Below, in pieces: positions 60,111 through 64,000 of a stretch of DNA of 64,000 nucleotides (the stretch's first letter is position 1; each line of letters opens with the position of its first letter). The DNA lies in the NCBI RefSeq assembly GCF_024397915.1, contig NZ_CP073347.1, positions 4,712,001 to 4,776,000 of the forward strand, written 5' to 3'. Source of the stretch: Marinobacterium rhizophilum (GTDB lineage: Bacteria > Pseudomonadota > Gammaproteobacteria > Pseudomonadales > Balneatricaceae). The notes under the pieces are model-generated. The model did no database searches. It had not been told where the DNA came from and saw nothing but the letters and a program-made list of their open reading frames with translations. A program made the position numbers and the translations under genes.

Positions 60111-61541
60111 ATGGTACCGGTTATAGCGCTCGTGGGCCGACCCAATGTCGGCAAATCAACACTTTTCAACCGACTGACACGCTCGCGGGACGCATTGGTG
60201 GCCGATCTGTCGGGGCTGACCCGCGATCGCAAGTACGGCGAAGGCCGTGTCGGTGAAACGGACTTCATTGTCATCGACACCGGTGGCATCAGCGGAGACG
60301 AGGAGGGTATCGATTCCCTGATGGCCAAGCAGTCGCTGCTGGCGATCGAAGAGGCCGATATCGTGCTGTTTCTGGTCGATGGACGTGCAGGTCTGAATCC
60401 GGCGGACGAGATGATCGCTGATCACCTGCGACGCAGTGAAAAAAGTTGCTACCTGGTGGTCAACAAGACCGACGGTCTTGATCCCGATGTCGCCATTTCG
60501 GACTTCTTTGGGTTGGGGTTGGGGCAGCCGCTGCCAATCGCGGCGTCTCAGAACCGCGGTGTTACGCTGCTGATCGAAGAGGTGCTGAGCGAGCTGCCGG
60601 TGCCGGAAGTCGACGAGCTGCCGGAAGCGTTCAAGTTCAGCACCAAGATTGCCGTGGTCGGGCGACCCAACGTCGGCAAGTCGACGCTGGTGAACCGCAT
60701 GCTGGGTGAAGACCGTGTAGTGGTGTTCGATCAGGCCGGTACGACCCGCGACAGTATCTATATTCCCTACGAGCGCGACGGCGAGCCCTATACCCTGATC
60801 GACACCGCCGGCGTGCGTCGGCGCAAGAACATCACCGAGGCGGTGGAAAAGTTCTCGATCATCAAGACGCTGCAGGCGATTGAAGATGCCAATGTGGTGG
60901 TCTGCGTGATCGATGCCCGCCAGGGTGTGACAGACCAGGATCTGCACATGCTGGGCTTCGTGCTGGATGCAGGTCGTTCACTGGTGGTGGCGCTGAACAA
61001 GTGGGATGGCATGACCGAAGAGCAGAAGCTCAAGGTCAAGGAACAGATCCAGCGCCGCCTTGAGTTCGTTGACTTTGCCCGCTTCCACTTCATCTCGGCG
61101 CTGCACGGCAGCGGCGTCGGAGAAATGTACCGCTCGGTGGATGAGGCTTATGCCAGTGCAATGGCCAAGTGGCCGACGAACCGCCTGACGCGTCTTCTCG
61201 AAGATGTGGTGGCCGAGCATCAGCCGCCGATGGTCAATGGCCGTCGCATCAAGATGCGCTATGCCCACCAGGGAGGATCGAACCCGCCGATCATCGTGGT
61301 TCATGGCAATCAGCTTGACAACCTGCCGGCGTCCTACAAGCGTTACCTGCAGAACAAGTTCCGCCAGGTGCTTGGAATCAAGGGCACGCCTGTGCGGTTT
61401 GAGTTCCGTGTGGGTGACAACCCCTTCGAGGGTCGGCAGAATCAGCTGACGCCGCGCCAGTTGGCCAAAAAGCAGCGCTTCAAGTTGCATGTGCAGGACT
61501 TGAAAAAAGAAAGCAAGCGCAAGTCGCGCAAGAAGAAATGA
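60111..61541 (+). CDS. der: ribosome biogenesis GTPase Der (EngA)
   Basis: A 476-residue protein with two GTPase domains in tandem (GRPNVGKSTLFN at the start and GRPNVGKSTLVN near 180) and a KH-like C-terminal domain. Needed for 50S maturation. Ends in a basic tail. Its stop overlaps the murI start (ATGA). Confidence 0.97.
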   Translation: MVPVIALVGRPNVGKSTLFNRLTRSRDALVADLSGLTRDRKYGEGRVGETDFIVIDTGGISGDEEGIDSLMAKQSLLAIEEADIVLFLVDGRAGLNPADEMIADHLRRSEKSCYLVVNKTDGLDPDVAISDFFGLGLGQPLPIAASQNRGVTLLIEEVLSELPVPEVDELPEAFKFSTKIAVVGRPNVGKSTLVNRMLGEDRVVVFDQAGTTRDSIYIPYERDGEPYTLIDTAGVRRRKNITEAVEKFSIIKTLQAIEDANVVVCVIDARQGVTDQDLHMLGFVLDAGRSLVVALNKWDGMTEEQKLKVKEQIQRRLEFVDFARFHFISALHGSGVGEMYRSVDEAYASAMAKWPTNRLTRLLEDVVAEHQPPMVNGRRIKMRYAHQGGSNPPIIVVHGNQLDNLPASYKRYLQNKFRQVLGIKGTPVRFEFRVGDNPFEGRQNQLTPRQLAKKQRFKLHVQDLKKESKRKSRKKK

Positions 61542-62395
61542 GTGAGTCGCAAGAGCGTCGGCGTCTGTCGATCGGGGTGTTTGACTCGGGTGTCGGTGGT
61601 CTGACTGTGCTGAATGAGTTGCGCCGTCAGTTGCCCAGTGAAAACCTCATTTACCTTGGTGATACCGCGCGAGTCCCTTATGGCACCAAGAGCTCGCTGT
61701 CGGTAACTCGATACGCTGAACAGGCGGCCCGGTTGCTGGTTGAACGCAAGGTCAAGCTGCTGGTGATCGCCTGCAATACCGTATCGGCGGTGGCGGTTGA
61801 GCCACTGCGCTTGCGGTTTCCGGATGTACCGGTCGTGGGTGTGGTCGAGCCCGGTGCCGAAGCCTGTTGCGCGCAAACGCGGAACGGCCAGATTGGCGTT
61901 ATCGCAACCGAGAGTACCGTAAACAACCAGGCTTATCAGAAGGCCATCATGGCATTGCGCCCCGATGTGCGAATCCGGGCGCAGGGGTGTTCACTATTTG
62001 TCTCCCTTGCCGAAGAGGGCTGGCACGAGGGTGACCTGGTGGAGCAGATTGTGGCGCGCTGCCTGTCTCCTCTGCTGGATGAGGCAGAGGGGGATTCCGG
62101 TATCGATACTCTGGTATTGGGATGCACGCATTTTCCGGCACTTAAGGGGGCCATCGCCAAGGTTGTAGGGCCGAATGTCAGTTTGGTGGATTCTGCCGTA
62201 ACGACAACCCGCGTGGTTCGCCAGCAGCTGCTTGACGGCAACCTGATGCGCGAGGCATCGACGCCAGGCCATGTGTCCTTTCTAGTCACGGACGGCCCGG
62301 AACGCTTCGTTCGTGTTGCCTCCTACTTTTTCGAGGGGCCGGTAGACGCCGCTCAGGTGGAACTCGTTGACCTGCAGCATTACGCGGTTGCCTGA
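61538..62395 (+). CDS. murI: glutamate racemase
   Basis: A 285-residue racemase providing D-glutamate for peptidoglycan. Catalytic cysteines in VIACNTVSAVA and LGCTHFPALK; N-terminal IGVFDSGVGGLTVL. Coupled to der by a four-base overlap. It is the last protein gene before the rRNA operon. Confidence 0.95.
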   Translation: MSESQERRRLSIGVFDSGVGGLTVLNELRRQLPSENLIYLGDTARVPYGTKSSLSVTRYAEQAARLLVERKVKLLVIACNTVSAVAVEPLRLRFPDVPVVGVVEPGAEACCAQTRNGQIGVIATESTVNNQAYQKAIMALRPDVRIRAQGCSLFVSLAEEGWHEGDLVEQIVARCLSPLLDEAEGDSGIDTLVLGCTHFPALKGAIAKVVGPNVSLVDSAVTTTRVVRQQLLDGNLMREASTPGHVSFLVTDGPERFVRVASYFFEGPVDAAQVELVDLQHYAVA

Positions 62396-62487
62396 GTATA
62401 TCGGGTGGTTACAAGGGTTGGCTTTGTTATCGGCTCTGTTCTGGTTATCCCGGCGGCGGCACTTGCGGGTCGCATGATTTAAAATAG

Positions 62488-62515
62488 AAAGGGTGCCCGA
62501 TGGGGCGCCCTTTTT
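62488..62515 (+). terminator. rho-independent terminator after murI
   Basis: GGGTGCCC and GGGCGCCC (one G-T pair) flanked by A- and T-runs, about 90 bases past the murI stop. It separates the der-murI transcript from the rRNA promoters. Confidence 0.85.
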
Positions 62516-62713
62516 GTTTGCGGGTTGCGGAACCCTGCGGTTTTGTCAGTAAGTCTTGTTGTTAAAGCCTGCGCTGGTCGATAATTAACCAGCCTTTCCT
62601 GTGTTAAATGGTGACTGCTGTTTGTTTTTCGAGCTGTTTAATGGGGCTGTCATCGGATTCGGGTCTGAATACCGCTTTTTTGCACTTTTATGGCGTTATT
62701 TTTAAATGGGCTG

Positions 62714-62741
62714 TTGACTCTGATCCGGGGCAATGTAGAAT
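62714..62741 (+). promoter_or_regulatory. rRNA operon promoter P1
   Basis: TTGACT (62714-62719) and TAGAAT (62736-62741) with a 16-base spacer and a GC-rich discriminator (GCGCACCTCGC), as in growth-rate-controlled rRNA promoters. An AT-rich stretch upstream could serve as UP element. Confidence 0.7.
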
Positions 62742-62900
62742 GCGCACCTCGCTTAGGGAGAGCGGCTTCAACGGCCCTCAAGCAGAGCGGGCAAGTCGGA
62801 AGTAAGTGGTTGATTTTCTTAGAAAGTTAGCCGGTGTTATCGACTTGTGAGTCACTCGTTTTTCTCCTCGGCTGCGGTCGAAAATGTTGAAAAAAAAGAG

Positions 62901-62928
62901 TTGACTTAAAACACCGAGTCGCTAGAAT
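62901..62928 (+). promoter_or_regulatory. rRNA operon promoter P2
   Basis: Same hexamers as P1, TTGACT (62901-62906) and TAGAAT (62923-62928), with the same 16-base spacer and a similar start region (GCGCCTCACTTGAGG). It lies 187 bases downstream of P1 and about 200 bases before 16S. Confidence 0.7.
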
Positions 62929-62980
62929 ATGCGCCTCACTTGAGGCACGGGGTCAGCGGTAACGGTCCTTGAGTCCAAGC

Positions 62981-62991
62981 GCTCTTTAACA
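62981..62991 (+). promoter_or_regulatory. rRNA leader boxA antitermination site
   Basis: GCTCTTTAACA matches the boxA core bound by NusB/NusE. It is followed some 20 bases later by a boxC-like GTGTGGGCGCTTG. Together these mark the antiterminated leader of the rRNA operon. Confidence 0.75.
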
Positions 62992-63128
62992 GATTGATCA
63001 GGTAATTCGTGTGGGCGCTTGTCAGGATAAGGCATAAAAGCTTTATCAAGGTAAGCAACCTTCATGTGAATTCATTTAAGTTGTTTTAGCTTGAGTCAGA
63101 TTTATCGATACTTCGGTATCTTGATTTT

Positions 63129-64000
<872 letters not shown>

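Noticed and set aside
62608..62805. 65-codon ORF before the rRNA operon
   Set aside because: It overlaps rRNA promoter P1 and its start region and has no ribosome-binding site.

Overview
The window is chromosomal DNA from a GC-rich gammaproteobacterium. The block hflX-hflK-hflC-hisZ-purA, the suhB/trmJ-isc-ndk-rlmN-pilF-rodZ-hisS-yfgM-bamB-der order, EF-P with Arg32 next to earP, a MutL of the endonuclease type and the partial 16S rRNA gene at the right edge all fit a Pseudomonas/Oceanospirillales-type lineage. A marine Marinobacterium-like organism is my best guess from the 16S text, but I could not run a search.

Layout. 1-5093: a TRAP transporter (substrate-binding protein cut by the window edge, small and large permeases) followed by an amidase and a hydratase of the fumarylacetoacetate-hydrolase fold, probably one uptake-and-catabolism cluster. 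5094-6459: no convincing gene; two diverged copies of a hairpin-headed repeat. 6460-9641: an AT-rich island, clearly foreign in composition, with an OLD-type ATPase/TOPRIM nuclease, a well-formed integron attC site, a SAM-dependent methyltransferase-like protein with a cysteine cluster, and an AlkB-type dioxygenase. This is the most likely place for an undescribed (defence or nucleic-acid-modification) system. 9642-10156: repeats only.

10219-15337: efp and its rhamnosyltransferase earP, two small basic DUF2986-like proteins flanking alaC, and a GntR regulator. 15544-18367: cyanide-insensitive bd-type oxidase cioAB with a tiny, apparently coupled membrane ORF in front and a FNR/ANR-like site upstream. 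18563-24818: a membrane sensor kinase/sigma-54 response-regulator pair, small membrane proteins, a squalene-synthase-like enzyme. 25107-30663 (minus strand): rsgA, an HDOD protein, rhdA, psd, ygfZ. 30803-45822: orn, queG (minus), nnr, tsaE, amiB, mutL, miaA, hfq, hflX, hflK, hflC, a DUF2065 protein, hisZ, purA: housekeeping genes mostly on the plus strand.

45967-62395: a suhB homologue whose catalytic residues are largely replaced, then trmJ, the complete isc iron-sulfur operon with an IscR site in front of iscR, ndk, rlmN, pilF, rodZ, hisS, yfgM, bamB, der and murI. cysE and ispG, which sit in this order in Pseudomonas, are absent. 62396-63128: tandem rRNA promoters and a leader with boxA; 63129 to the end is the 5' part of 16S rRNA. 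The degenerate SuhB fits the known non-enzymatic role of SuhB in rRNA antitermination.
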